Positions 33,669-40,016 of a stretch of DNA of 40,016 nt are shown piece by piece. The position numbers were made by a program, and so were the translations under genes. Where the stretch lies: positions 1 through 40,016 of the forward strand of contig JAUHXR010000047.1 in assembly GCA_030426845.1 (NCBI GenBank), read 5' to 3'. A model generated the notes under the pieces. The model had not been told where the DNA came from. It searched no databases and saw only the letters and a program-made list of their open reading frames with translations. How positions within the stretch are numbered: the stretch's first letter is position 1; the number at the start of each line of letters is the position of its first letter. This stretch comes from Polyangia bacterium. GTDB lineage: Bacteria; Myxococcota_A; Polyangia; Polyangiales; Sandaracinaceae.

Positions 33669-33836
33669 ATGTTGAAATGGACCGCGATCTTCCTCGTTCT
33701 CGCCCTCATCGCCGGCGTGCTCGGCTTCGGCGGGATCGCGGCCGGCGCCTCCTCGATCGCTCAGATCCTGTTCGTCGGCTTCCTCATCCTGGCCGCGGTC
33801 TCGCTCGTGTCCAACCTCCTCCGCCGCGCGAGCTGA
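33669..33836 (+). CDS. DUF1328 small membrane protein (YtjA-type)
   Basis: A 55-residue membrane protein ([20 protein letters not shown], then [20 protein letters not shown] and a basic end LLRRAS). Two hydrophobic helices with this GFGGIAAGA turn are the DUF1328/YtjA signature. These proteins are often found in stress-related gene clusters with CsbD, BON and OmpA-type genes, as here; the molecular role is unknown. The start has an excellent AAGGAG ribosome binding site six bases upstream. A 253-base gap to the divergent kinase gene probably contains both promoters; I see no clear consensus in it. Confidence 0.92.
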   Translation: MLKWTAIFLVLALIAGVLGFGGIAAGASSIAQILFVGFLILAAVSLVSNLLRRAS

Positions 33837-34710
33837 GGGGTCGACGACGCGACCGCGCGAAAGCCGATCTTCTTCGCCGCGCTCGCGCTCGTCGCGGGCC
33901 TCGCGCTGCCCCGCGGGAGCCTCGCCCAGGAGAATGAGGCGCCCGCGCCGCGCGTCCGCGAGCCCCTGTTCGTGACGACCGAGCTCGGCGTCTCGGGCCC
34001 CCTCAACAACCCCGTGAACGGCCTCTTCGGCGTCGGCATGTCCGGCGGCGTCGGCGCCTACCACGCGACCCTCCCGGAGCTCGCGGTCGGTGGCCGCGTG
34101 CAGGCGGGCTTCCTGGGCGAGGGTAACGACATCCCCGAGGAGCCGGTCGATCGCGACGTGCTCGACTGCGCAACGATCGGGCCCGCGCTCCGCGTCCGCC
34201 CGCTCGCCTCGCACCACGAGCCCGACGACCGCGCGACGGGCCTCTACGTCGACATCGCGCCAGGCCTCGCGCTCGCGGACGGTCACGTGATCCCACTTCG
34301 ACCACGACAGCGCAGAGCTCCGCCCCGCGGGGTGCGGGCAGCTCGACGCGTTCGTCGAGCACTACGAGCAGCACGGCGACCGCTACGATCTCCTGGTCAT
34401 GACGGGCCACGCCGACGCGCGCGGGCCGAACGACTACAGCGAGGAGCTCAGCCGGGAGCGCGCCCTCGCGGTGCGCGACTACCTCGTGCGCCACGGCGTT
34501 GACGGCGACGTGCTCCGCACCGAGGCGTACGGCGAGGCCCGGCCGACCGTCGGTCCGGCGACCACGCCCGGCCAGCACCAGCTCAACCGACGCGTCGAGC
34601 TCCGCGTGGTGTGGCAGCCGGGCGAGCGTCCCGAGGGGGTCGCGCCCGAGGCCGACCCGACCGATCCGTCCTACGTCGACGCGGCGTCGGTGCCCCAGGC
34701 CTCCCGCTGA
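33837..34710 (+). pseudogene. Broken OmpA-family gene (start lost, internal deletion)
   Basis: Two frames together spell an OmpA-type protein. Immediately after the DUF1328 stop, in the same frame, comes a signal peptide (ARKPIFFAALALVAGLALPR to SLAQ) and the first half of a beta-barrel (LFVTTELGVSG to GLYVDIAPGLALADGHV). No ATG, GTG or TTG exists between the DUF1328 stop and the signal sequence, so the start codon is lost. At ~34290 the reading shifts by one frame directly to the peptidoglycan-binding domain (HFDHDSAELRPAGCGQ, MTGHADARGP, NRRVELRVVW), which ends at 34710. The missing second half of the barrel indicates a deletion, not a simple slip. A GTG at 33972 could still express a short product without signal. 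Confidence 0.8.
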
Positions 34711-34747
34711 TCGCTGTCCCGCCGACCTCGCGTCGGCGCACTCCGCT

Positions 34748-34784
34748 GAGAGCCGCCCCGCGCCGCGTGCGCCGGGCGGCTCTC
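34748..34784. terminator. Hairpin after the OmpA pseudogene
   Basis: A perfect 11-bp inverted repeat (GAGAGCCGCCC / GGGCGGCTCTC) with a 15-base GC-rich loop starts 37 bp after the OmpA stop and 135 bp before the channel gene. It is a likely transcription terminator, lacking a T-tract. It would separate the DUF1328/ompA unit from the channel unit. Confidence 0.55.
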
Positions 34785-34918
34785 GCGCGTTCTGCGTACG
34801 CGAGGGCGTGGGAGGCATCGTGTGGGGCAGATCGCGCCGAGGGGGGCGGCCCGTCACGCGCCCATCGCTCCCCGGGCCGACCCGCGCGGTGCGCACGCCT
34901 CTTGCTCATCGAGGTCGC

Positions 34919-36184
34919 ATGACCCTCCGCCTCACCGCCGCTCTCGCGCTCGCCCTTTGCGCCGCGCCGCTCGTCGCCTCGGCGCAGGACGCGTCGTCCG
35001 AGCCCTCGGTCGCCTCTCGCCTCGCGTCGATCTACGACACGGTGCCGAGCTTCGAGGGGATCTCGGTGGAGGAGGAGGACGGCGTCGTCCACCTGCGTGG
35101 GGACGTCGCGACGTCCGAGGCCCACGAGGACGCGGTGGAGATCGCGTCCTCGCTCGACGGCGTGATCTACGTCGACGATCAGCTCGCCGAGACGGTCGCG
35201 GTCGGTGATCGCATCGGTCCGCTCCGCGCGCGGGTGAGCGGCTGGATCGAGGGCGCGGTCGAGCGCCTCCCGCTCATCGGCCTCGCGCTCTTCGTGTTCC
35301 TCGCGATGGTCGGCCTCGGCCGCCTCCTCGCGCGCCGCGAGCGCCTGATCGGGCTGCTCGTCCGACGCAACCTCCTGCGGACGCTCGCCCAGCGCATGGT
35401 GGCGCTCTCCTTCTCGGCGGTCGGGCTCCTGCTCGCGCTCGAGATCCTGGACGCCACCACGCTGGTCGGGACGCTCCTCGGAACGGCTGGAGTCATCGGG
35501 ATCGCGGTCGGCTTCGCGTTCCGCGACATCGCCGAGAACTACCTCGCCTCGCTCCTCCTCGTCACCCGGCGCCCGTTCGCCCAGGGCGACTCCGTGAAGA
35601 TCGGAGAGCACGAGGGGAAGGTCATGCGCCTCACGATGCGCGAGACGGTCATCATGACCTTCGACGGCAACCACCTCAGCCTACCCAACGCGCAGGTCTT
35701 CAAGGCGTCGATCCTCAACTACACGCGCAACCCGAAGCGGCGCATCGACTTCGCGGTGGGTGCGGGGGTGGACACCGACCTCGTCGCCGCGCAGGACCTC
35801 GGGGTCGAGACGCTCGCGCGCTCGCCCGGCGTGATCGGCGAGCCGGCGCCCCTCGGCGTGATCGAGCAGCTCGGCGACTCGAACGTCGCGCTCCGGTTCT
35901 ACGCCTGGATCGACCAGCGCGAGACCGACTACTTCAAGGCGCGCAGCGAGTGCATCCGCCGGGTGAAGACGGCGCTCGAGGCCGCGGGCGTGGACATGCC
36001 CGAGCCGATCTTCCGCGTCCACCTCTCCGAGGGCCAGGCGGCTCCGTCCCCGGCTCGCGCCGCGGCGACGCGGCCGCGACGGCAGCCCGAGGCCGCCGCG
36101 GACGTCGCACCCGACGACCACATCGACCGTCAGATCGCCGCCGAAGCGCGCGACGACCACAACCTCCTCGACGACGCCGCCTGA
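34919..36184 (+). CDS. MscS-family mechanosensitive channel with N-terminal BON domain
   Basis: A 421-residue protein. A signal peptide (1-22, ending ASAQ) is followed by a periplasmic BON domain (~30-95; GISVEEEDGVVHLRGDVATS), then three transmembrane helices. The third carries the MscS pore pattern (TAGVIGIAVGFAFRDIAENY), followed by the conserved beta-domain (RPFAQGDSVKIGEHEGKV) and the cytoplasmic alpha/beta domain. A disordered Pro/Ala/Asp tail ends it. MscS channels release solutes on hypo-osmotic shock; BON domains are thought to attach to envelope surfaces. This combination suggests an osmotic-stress valve tied to the outer envelope. It is followed after 53 bp by a DUF1206 gene. Confidence 0.93.
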   Translation: MTLRLTAALALALCAAPLVASAQDASSEPSVASRLASIYDTVPSFEGISVEEEDGVVHLRGDVATSEAHEDAVEIASSLDGVIYVDDQLAETVAVGDRIGPLRARVSGWIEGAVERLPLIGLALFVFLAMVGLGRLLARRERLIGLLVRRNLLRTLAQRMVALSFSAVGLLLALEILDATTLVGTLLGTAGVIGIAVGFAFRDIAENYLASLLLVTRRPFAQGDSVKIGEHEGKVMRLTMRETVIMTFDGNHLSLPNAQVFKASILNYTRNPKRRIDFAVGAGVDTDLVAAQDLGVETLARSPGVIGEPAPLGVIEQLGDSNVALRFYAWIDQRETDYFKARSECIRRVKTALEAAGVDMPEPIFRVHLSEGQAAPSPARAAATRPRRQPEAAADVAPDDHIDRQIAAEARDDHNLLDDAA

Positions 36185-36237
36185 GGCCGCCTCGACCGCG
36201 CACCCATCACCGAAGAGACAGAAAAGGACCGAAGAGA

Positions 36238-37050
36238 ATGAGCAAGCCCGTACGCAACGAACCTTCCCGATGGCTCGAGCTCCTCGCCCGCGCCGGATAC
36301 GCCACGAAGGGCGTGGTCTACGGGCTCGTGGGCGGCCTCGCCGTCGCAAGCGTCGTCGCCGCCAGCGGCTCGGTCGGCGGCGCGGAGAACGCTGTCCACA
36401 CGGTGGGCCGCGCACCCTTCGGCCAGGCGCTCCTCGTCCTCCTCGGCGTGGGGCTCTTCGGCTACGCGCTCTGGCGCTTCGTCGCCGCCTACTTCGACCC
36501 GGAGAACGTCGACCGTGAGAAGCTCGGCACGCTCAAGCGGATCGGGTACGTGATCAGCGGCGCGATCCACGTAGGTCTCGGCGTGGTGGCGTTCCAGCTC
36601 GCGAGCGGCGCGGGCGGCGGCGGAGGCGGCGGCGGGACGACCCTGCTGCGCGAGGCGATCACCCTGGACACGATCGGGCCGGCGCTCGGCGTGATCGGCG
36701 GCCTCGTGACGCTCGGCTTCGCCGCCTACCAGATCAAGAAGGGGGTGACAGCGGACTTCACCGACAAGCTGCGCACGCACACGATGAGCCGCGGCGCGCG
36801 TCGGGCGGTGATCACGATCGCTCGCGTCGGGCTCATCGCCCGCGGCGTCGTCTTCGCGATCATCGGGATGGGCGTGATGCGCGCGTCGATCTACCAGAAC
36901 CCGTCCGAGGTCCAGGGCGTCGGCGGCGCGCTGCGCGACCTCGGCACCGAGCCGTTCGGCGCGGTCCTCCTCGTCGTGGTCGCGGCGGGTCTGGCCGCCT
37001 ACGGCGCCTACCAGGTGGCGATGTCGCGCTACCGCCGCCTCCCCGTCTGA
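36238..37050 (+). CDS. DUF1206 membrane protein
   Basis: A 270-residue membrane protein with three repeated two-helix units, each with a Gly-rich [AR]xGYxxKGxVY/GxVFxIIG-type start: ARAGYATKGVVYGLVGGLAV; KRIGYVISGAIHVGLGVVAF; ARVGLIARGVVFAIIGMGVM. Each is followed by a helix containing GYALWRFV / GFAAYQIKKG / AYGAYQVAMS. This is the DUF1206 family pattern. Function is unknown; it is a fully hydrophobic protein with an octaglycine loop at ~124-131. Gene order places it in the stress-type envelope series. The ribosome binding site is AAGAG just before the ATG. Confidence 0.92.
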   Translation: MSKPVRNEPSRWLELLARAGYATKGVVYGLVGGLAVASVVAASGSVGGAENAVHTVGRAPFGQALLVLLGVGLFGYALWRFVAAYFDPENVDREKLGTLKRIGYVISGAIHVGLGVVAFQLASGAGGGGGGGGTTLLREAITLDTIGPALGVIGGLVTLGFAAYQIKKGVTADFTDKLRTHTMSRGARRAVITIARVGLIARGVVFAIIGMGVMRASIYQNPSEVQGVGGALRDLGTEPFGAVLLVVVAAGLAAYGAYQVAMSRYRRLPV

Positions 37051-37074
37051 GCGCACCCGAGAGGAGATCGACCC

Positions 37075-37173
37075 ATGCCCAACACCCCGTTCCACGCGCG
37101 TACCGCGCTGCTCCTCAGCCTCGCGGCCGCCTTCGGCATCGCCTTCATGAACGTAGTCGCGGCGGCGCAGTAG
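37075..37173 (+). CDS. Tiny membrane or secreted peptide
   Basis: A 32-residue frame with a good GAGAGGAG ribosome binding site and ATG at 37075. A basic start (MPNTPFHARTALLLSLAAAF) leads into a single hydrophobic segment (GIAFMNVVAAAQ) ending at a TAG. It resembles a bare signal or single-helix peptide. It sits 24 bp after the DUF1206 gene and ahead of a strong hairpin, in the position of an operon member. No family is recognised. Confidence 0.55.
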   Translation: MPNTPFHARTALLLSLAAAFGIAFMNVVAAAQ

Positions 37174-37212
37174 AGGCGCGCCGCCCCACGCGACGAAAGA
37201 TCGCCACACCCC

Positions 37213-37244
37213 GCCGGGCCCGCGCGCGACGCGCGAGGCCCGGC
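37213..37244 (+). terminator. Hairpin terminator after the DUF1206 unit
   Basis: GCCGGGCC pairs with GGCCCGGC (8 bp) around an inner 6-bp CGCGCG/CGCGCG stem, followed by ACGCAATTT. It is a strong GC-rich stem with a weak T-tract, and it precedes the lipoprotein gene by 25 bp. Confidence 0.65.
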
Positions 37245-37269
37245 ACGCAATTTGACGTGTAGGAGTCCC

Positions 37270-37860
37270 ATGACGATTCGCCCGACCCTCACGCTCCTCG
37301 CGCTCGGCCTCGTGGCCGGGTGCGGCGCCTCCCGCCCGCCCGCGGAGGCGACCCCCACCCCCCTCGTCGCCGACGGCGAGCTCGGCTGCGGCCTCGACGT
37401 GCACGCGCCGCCCGACGAGGGCGCGATCGTCGTCCTCGAGGAGTCCACCGAGCTCACTGGCGCGCGTCAGCGCTACCTGATCGACGGCTACGGCGAGATC
37501 GCCACGAGCGGCTCCACCATGGGCCCCAGCGCGCTGCCCGCGCGCCCGGACGGCGCCGAGCGCGCAGCCCAGCTCTCGCGCGAGCTGCGTGCAACGGGCG
37601 TCTACGCGCTCGAGCCCGGCTGCTACGCCGAGGAGCTGGGCGCCTACGACACGCACGTCTTCAGCCTCGCGCTGACCGACCGGGGTCGAGTGCTGCGCTT
37701 CGCGACCACGCGAGGCGAGGGGCCGCTCGCGCTGCGGCGCGCGGTGGCGCTCGTGCAGGCCTATGTGAACGAGAACCTCCGGACGCCCATCGCCGAGGTG
37801 CGGCGTGAGGTGGAGGTCGCGCCCGAAGGTGAGACGACGGTCACGGTGGTGCGCCAGTGA
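37270..37860 (+). CDS. Hypothetical lipoprotein
   Basis: A 196-residue predicted lipoprotein. The signal MTIRPTLTLLALGLVAGC ends in a lipobox (VAGC, Cys18). The mature protein has strand-rich sequence (AIVVLEESTELTGARQRYLI; FSLALTDRGRVLRFATTRGE) and a single Cys pair (CGLDV, GCYAEELG). No family is recognised. The start at 37270 has AGGAG five bases upstream; a TTG at 37252 is in frame but not needed. Its stop overlaps the next gene start by 4 bp (GTGA), so the two are translationally coupled. Confidence 0.85.
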   Translation: MTIRPTLTLLALGLVAGCGASRPPAEATPTPLVADGELGCGLDVHAPPDEGAIVVLEESTELTGARQRYLIDGYGEIATSGSTMGPSALPARPDGAERAAQLSRELRATGVYALEPGCYAEELGAYDTHVFSLALTDRGRVLRFATTRGEGPLALRRAVALVQAYVNENLRTPIAEVRREVEVAPEGETTVTVVRQ

Positions 37861-38489
37861 GCGCGCGGTCGGAGGAGCGGGCCGGAGCCTGGGACGAGGT
37901 CGCGGGCTGGATCGCCGAGGACGCACTGGGACTGACGCCCGAGGCGACCGAGGCCTACCTCACGCAGCTCGCCGAACAGACGGCGGAGGGCGCCGACCTG
38001 GGGGAGGCCCTCGAGACGCGCCTCCGGGTGCGAGCCGCGCTGAGCGGCGTCCTGTCGGGGCTGCGCGGTGATCTGCGACCTCGCCTCGTCGCGGCCGCGC
38101 TCGAGCACGTCGAGTGGACACGTCGCGACGCGCGGATCCGCGCGTGCCGTGCCCTCGCCGAGGATCCGCGTGCCGGAGCGGGGCCCGCGTGGGGTCGCCG
38201 CGTCTTCGGGGAGAGCCCGATCCGCGTGGCCGCGCGCCACGCCGGCCGGGTCACGGCGCGCGCGCTCGCGATCGGCGCCGCGCGGATCGCCGGTCGGCTC
38301 ACCCCGGTCGGCTGGCTTGGAGCCGACGCGGTCGCGGGCGGCGCGGCGGGCGCGCTCTTCAACTGGATCGAGCTGCGCCGGGCCTGCGACGACGCGCGAG
38401 GCGTGCCGCTCGCTCGGACGGCCGCGCGGTCGGCCGCGCGGACGAAGGGCCCCGAGGGCGCGCCGCCGTCGGCTCGCCTCGCAGGGTAG
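37857..38489 (+). CDS. Hypothetical Ala/Arg-rich protein
   Basis: A 210-residue protein starting at a GTG that overlaps the stop of the upstream lipoprotein gene. The first ~110 residues are helical and charged; residues ~130-170 form a hydrophobic Gly/Ala stretch (LTPVGWLGADAVAGGAAGAL) that may insert in the membrane as a glycine zipper; the end is basic. No family is recognised. Overlap with the lipoprotein suggests the two proteins act together at the inner face of the membrane. Confidence 0.78.
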   Translation: MSARSEERAGAWDEVAGWIAEDALGLTPEATEAYLTQLAEQTAEGADLGEALETRLRVRAALSGVLSGLRGDLRPRLVAAALEHVEWTRRDARIRACRALAEDPRAGAGPAWGRRVFGESPIRVAARHAGRVTARALAIGAARIAGRLTPVGWLGADAVAGGAAGALFNWIELRRACDDARGVPLARTAARSAARTKGPEGAPPSARLAG

Positions 38490-38514
38490 AGGAGCGCATC
38501 CCAGCTTGCCCCAC

Positions 38515-38550
38515 GCGCGGGGGCCTCGGCGGACGCCGGGGCCCCCGCGC
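38515..38550. terminator. Hairpin after the 210-residue gene
   Basis: A perfect 11-bp GC-only inverted repeat (GCGCGGGGGCC / GGCCCCCGCGC) with a 14-base loop starts 26 bp after the stop. It is a likely terminator for the lipoprotein pair, without a T-tract. Confidence 0.6.
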
Positions 38551-38667
38551 TGCGTTGGGTGGGGCCTCGTGGGGGCCGGGCGCCTCGGGCGTGACGTCGT
38601 GCCACGACCCAGGGCTCACGGGCTCGGTCCGGGCGTCCTGGTTCGGATCTTGATGTGTTGAACAGAC

Positions 38668-39408
38668 ATGCAGAACACGACCATCGGAGAGGGCGACCAC
38701 GAGGCGGGTCGCCGATACCAGAAGCGCACGACGGAGTTCACCAAGTCGACCGACGTGGAGACGATCGCGCGGGGCGCCGCGGCGGAGCTCGACGACGAGG
38801 CCGGCCGGCGGATCACGCCGACGAGCGGCTTCGAGCTCCGGCTCACCCTGAGCGAGGACGACCTGTTCGCGATCGTGAAGCAGGCGACCCCCATGCGGAT
38901 CCACCTGTCCGGGCCGGACGGACCGGAGCGCTGGGTCGAGCTGGAGAAGCCCCGCGGCCTGACGCTCGTCCCGGACGTAGGCGCGCGGGTGACCGCGAGC
39001 GGCAAGTTCCACTTCTCGGCCGGCGTGCCGATCCAGGACTACATCAACGAGATCCGCGTCACGCTGCGCCCCGAGATCGACACCGACGAGACGGGCTCGC
39101 CGTCGCTCGCGCTGCACCTCGATCTGGACGAGGCGGACCTCGCGACCATCCCCGGCCTCCTTGACCGCGGCGTCACCAAGCTGGTCGACCGCGCGCTCGA
39201 GGCGAAGGCGACGCGCCTGATGATCCCGTTCGGGGATCTCCTCGCGACGCGAGGCGCCCTCTCGCCGCGGATCCAGCCGCTGAGCGAGGCGCGCCTCTCG
39301 GTGGCCCGCGGATCGATGACCGTCACCGACGACAAGATGATCTTCGCGGTCGACCTCGACCTCGAGCTCACGACTCACGGCCGGATGGGGGAGCACCCCT
39401 CCGCCTGA
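38668..39408 (+). CDS. Hypothetical soluble protein
   Basis: A 246-residue protein without signal peptide or membrane helices. It has an acidic start (MQNTTIGEGDHEAGRRYQKR) and three to four long amphipathic strand/helix blocks (FELRLTLSEDDLFAIVKQ; GKFHFSAGVPIQDYINEIRV; LALHLDLDEADLATIPGLLD; MIFAVDLDLELTTHGRMG). The sequence has an internally repeated look, alternating strands and loops, as in lipid-binding BPI/SMP-like tubular proteins, but this is a guess. It lies in the stress-type envelope series, 61 bp upstream of the CsbD gene on the same strand. Confidence 0.82.
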   Translation: MQNTTIGEGDHEAGRRYQKRTTEFTKSTDVETIARGAAAELDDEAGRRITPTSGFELRLTLSEDDLFAIVKQATPMRIHLSGPDGPERWVELEKPRGLTLVPDVGARVTASGKFHFSAGVPIQDYINEIRVTLRPEIDTDETGSPSLALHLDLDEADLATIPGLLDRGVTKLVDRALEAKATRLMIPFGDLLATRGALSPRIQPLSEARLSVARGSMTVTDDKMIFAVDLDLELTTHGRMGEHPSA

Positions 39409-39469
39409 CCGCGGCCGCCGCGCGCGGCCAACACCTCAAGCACGAACGAACACCCTCCAAGGAGAGATC

Positions 39470-39799
39470 ATGAAGAACGACAACAGCAGCAAGCCCCAGG
39501 ACATCCACGAGAAGAAGCGCGACGGTAAGGTCGAGGAGATGAAGGGCGCGCTCGAGAAGAAGGCCGGCCAGCTCCTCGGCCGCGACGACATGGAGCAGCG
39601 CGGCCGCGCCCGTAAGGCCCGCGGCGAGGACAAGCAGGAGAGCGCCGCGGCCGAGGGCCGCGTGAAGGGCAAGGCCAACGAGGTCGCCGGCCGGCTCATC
39701 GAGCAGGCGGGCGAGGCGCTCAAGAGCAAGGCCCTGCGCAAGAAGGGCGAGGCGCGCCGGCTCGAAGGCGAGGCGCAGCAGTCCGCCGCGAGTCAGTGA
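39470..39799 (+). CDS. CsbD-family stress protein, two-repeat form
   Basis: A 109-residue hydrophilic, highly charged protein of the CsbD family (members are often general-stress induced). Two CsbD-like units are visible: DGKVEEMKGALEKKAGQLLG with RGRARKARGED, and GRVKGKANEVAGRLIEQAGE with KGEARRLEGEAQ. Typical CsbD proteins of 60-70 residues have one. It has an AAGGAG ribosome binding site. The family forms helical hairpins; the mechanism is unknown. It is the last gene of the plus-strand series and ends before a very strong terminator. Confidence 0.9.
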   Translation: MKNDNSSKPQDIHEKKRDGKVEEMKGALEKKAGQLLGRDDMEQRGRARKARGEDKQESAAAEGRVKGKANEVAGRLIEQAGEALKSKALRKKGEARRLEGEAQQSAASQ

Positions 39800-39823
39800 G
39801 CCTGACTGCGCGCGATCCCGCGC

Positions 39824-39868
39824 ACGACGAAGCGCCCCCGAGGCCTGGCCTCGGGGGCGCTTCGTCGT
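39824..39868. terminator. Strong bidirectional terminator
   Basis: A perfect 21-bp stem (arms 39824-39844 and 39848-39868, with core AGCGCCCCCGAGGC) closes on a 3-base loop. It lies between the CsbD gene and the convergent gene at the window edge, and works in both directions by symmetry. Confidence 0.88.
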
Positions 39869-39932
39869 GGTGGTGGCGCGCCGCTGCGCAGTGGTCGTCG
39901 GCTCGCGGCGCCCCGTCGGGGCGCGCTCTCGG

Positions 39933-40016
39933 TTACTCCGCGGGCGGGGCGGGCGGAGCGGGCGGGGCGGGCGGCGCGGGCGCGGCCGGGATCGCAGGGC
40001 GCGCGGGGGGCGCCGG
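39933..40016 (-). CDS. Partial Pro/Ala-rich protein, C-terminal end only
   Basis: The reverse strand reads without stop from the window edge to a TAA at 39933. The visible 27 codons are mostly Pro and Ala (PAIPAAPAPPAPPAPPAPPA then E). Such tails occur in many exported or envelope proteins of these bacteria. The convergent placement against the shared terminator supports a real gene. Nothing more can be said because the rest lies outside the window. A 7-bp hairpin (39908-39924) directly follows the stop. Confidence 0.5.
   Translation of the reverse strand, partial: PAPPARPAIPAAPAPPAPPAPPAPPAE

Noticed and set aside
37237-37256. A sigma-54-like sequence (GGCACG-N4-TTGA) upstream of the lipoprotein gene
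   Set aside because: The essential -12 GC is GA, it overlaps a terminator stem, and the implied start would fall inside the ribosome binding site.

Overview
The window is very GC-rich, densely coded DNA with third-position G/C bias and long spurious antisense reading frames. Its contents are many secreted lipoproteins, thrombospondin type-3 and FG-GAP calcium-loop repeats, a MopE-like metal-binding motif, an RCC1-like repeat protein, an AgmX/GltJ-type zinc-ribbon/GYF protein, a Hanks-type kinase and an MXAN_5187-like protein. Together these point to a Myxococcota chromosome, probably Polyangiales/Sandaracinaceae-like. The taxonomic call is inference from gene content. No phage, plasmid, CRISPR or intact insertion sequence was seen.

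Layout. 1-4.4 kb: a minus-strand run with a TSP3-repeat outer-membrane protein, a HEAT-repeat exported protein, a lipoprotein and an MXAN_5187-like protein. 4.4-7.5 kb: a SulP anion transporter, then an NtrC-type sigma-54 activator, ending in a 14-bp minisatellite. 7.6-11.5 kb: housekeeping and metabolic genes (biotinyl carrier protein, CPBP protease, flavodoxin, GTP cyclohydrolase I, ferredoxin/adrenodoxin-type NADP reductase). 11.7-15.7 kb: an NTF2-like lipoprotein, an unusual MshEN-REC-TPR fusion and a GltJ/AgmX-like protein. 15.8-17.9 kb: two unknown minus-strand genes and a TrmH/SpoU RNA methyltransferase. 18.0-18.4 kb: tRNA-His, tRNA-Arg and tRNA-Lys, with recognisable promoters and a strong terminator. 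18.4-26.4 kb: a looser accessory stretch with a small TPR protein, gene fragments, and a series of exported or lipidated repeat proteins (TIMP-like, MopE-like, RCC1-like, FG-GAP). 26.4-33.4 kb: an M50 site-2-type protease, a DUF4291 protein, a PP2C phosphatase, a PhoD-like phosphatase, a REP-like inverted repeat and a Ser/Thr kinase. 33.7-39.8 kb: a same-strand series of small envelope or stress-type genes (DUF1328, a broken OmpA gene, a BON-MscS channel, DUF1206, a tiny membrane peptide, a lipoprotein, unknowns, CsbD), closed by a 21-bp-stem bidirectional terminator.

The most interesting items are: the putative c-di-GMP-binding MshEN-REC-TPR protein immediately upstream of a GltJ-like motility/envelope protein; the one-strand envelope-stress gene series with an internally deleted OmpA pseudogene; several intergenic minisatellites and a REP-like element; and two small gene remnants in the lipoprotein-rich stretch. 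Nothing here can be proved a new defence or signalling system from sequence alone.
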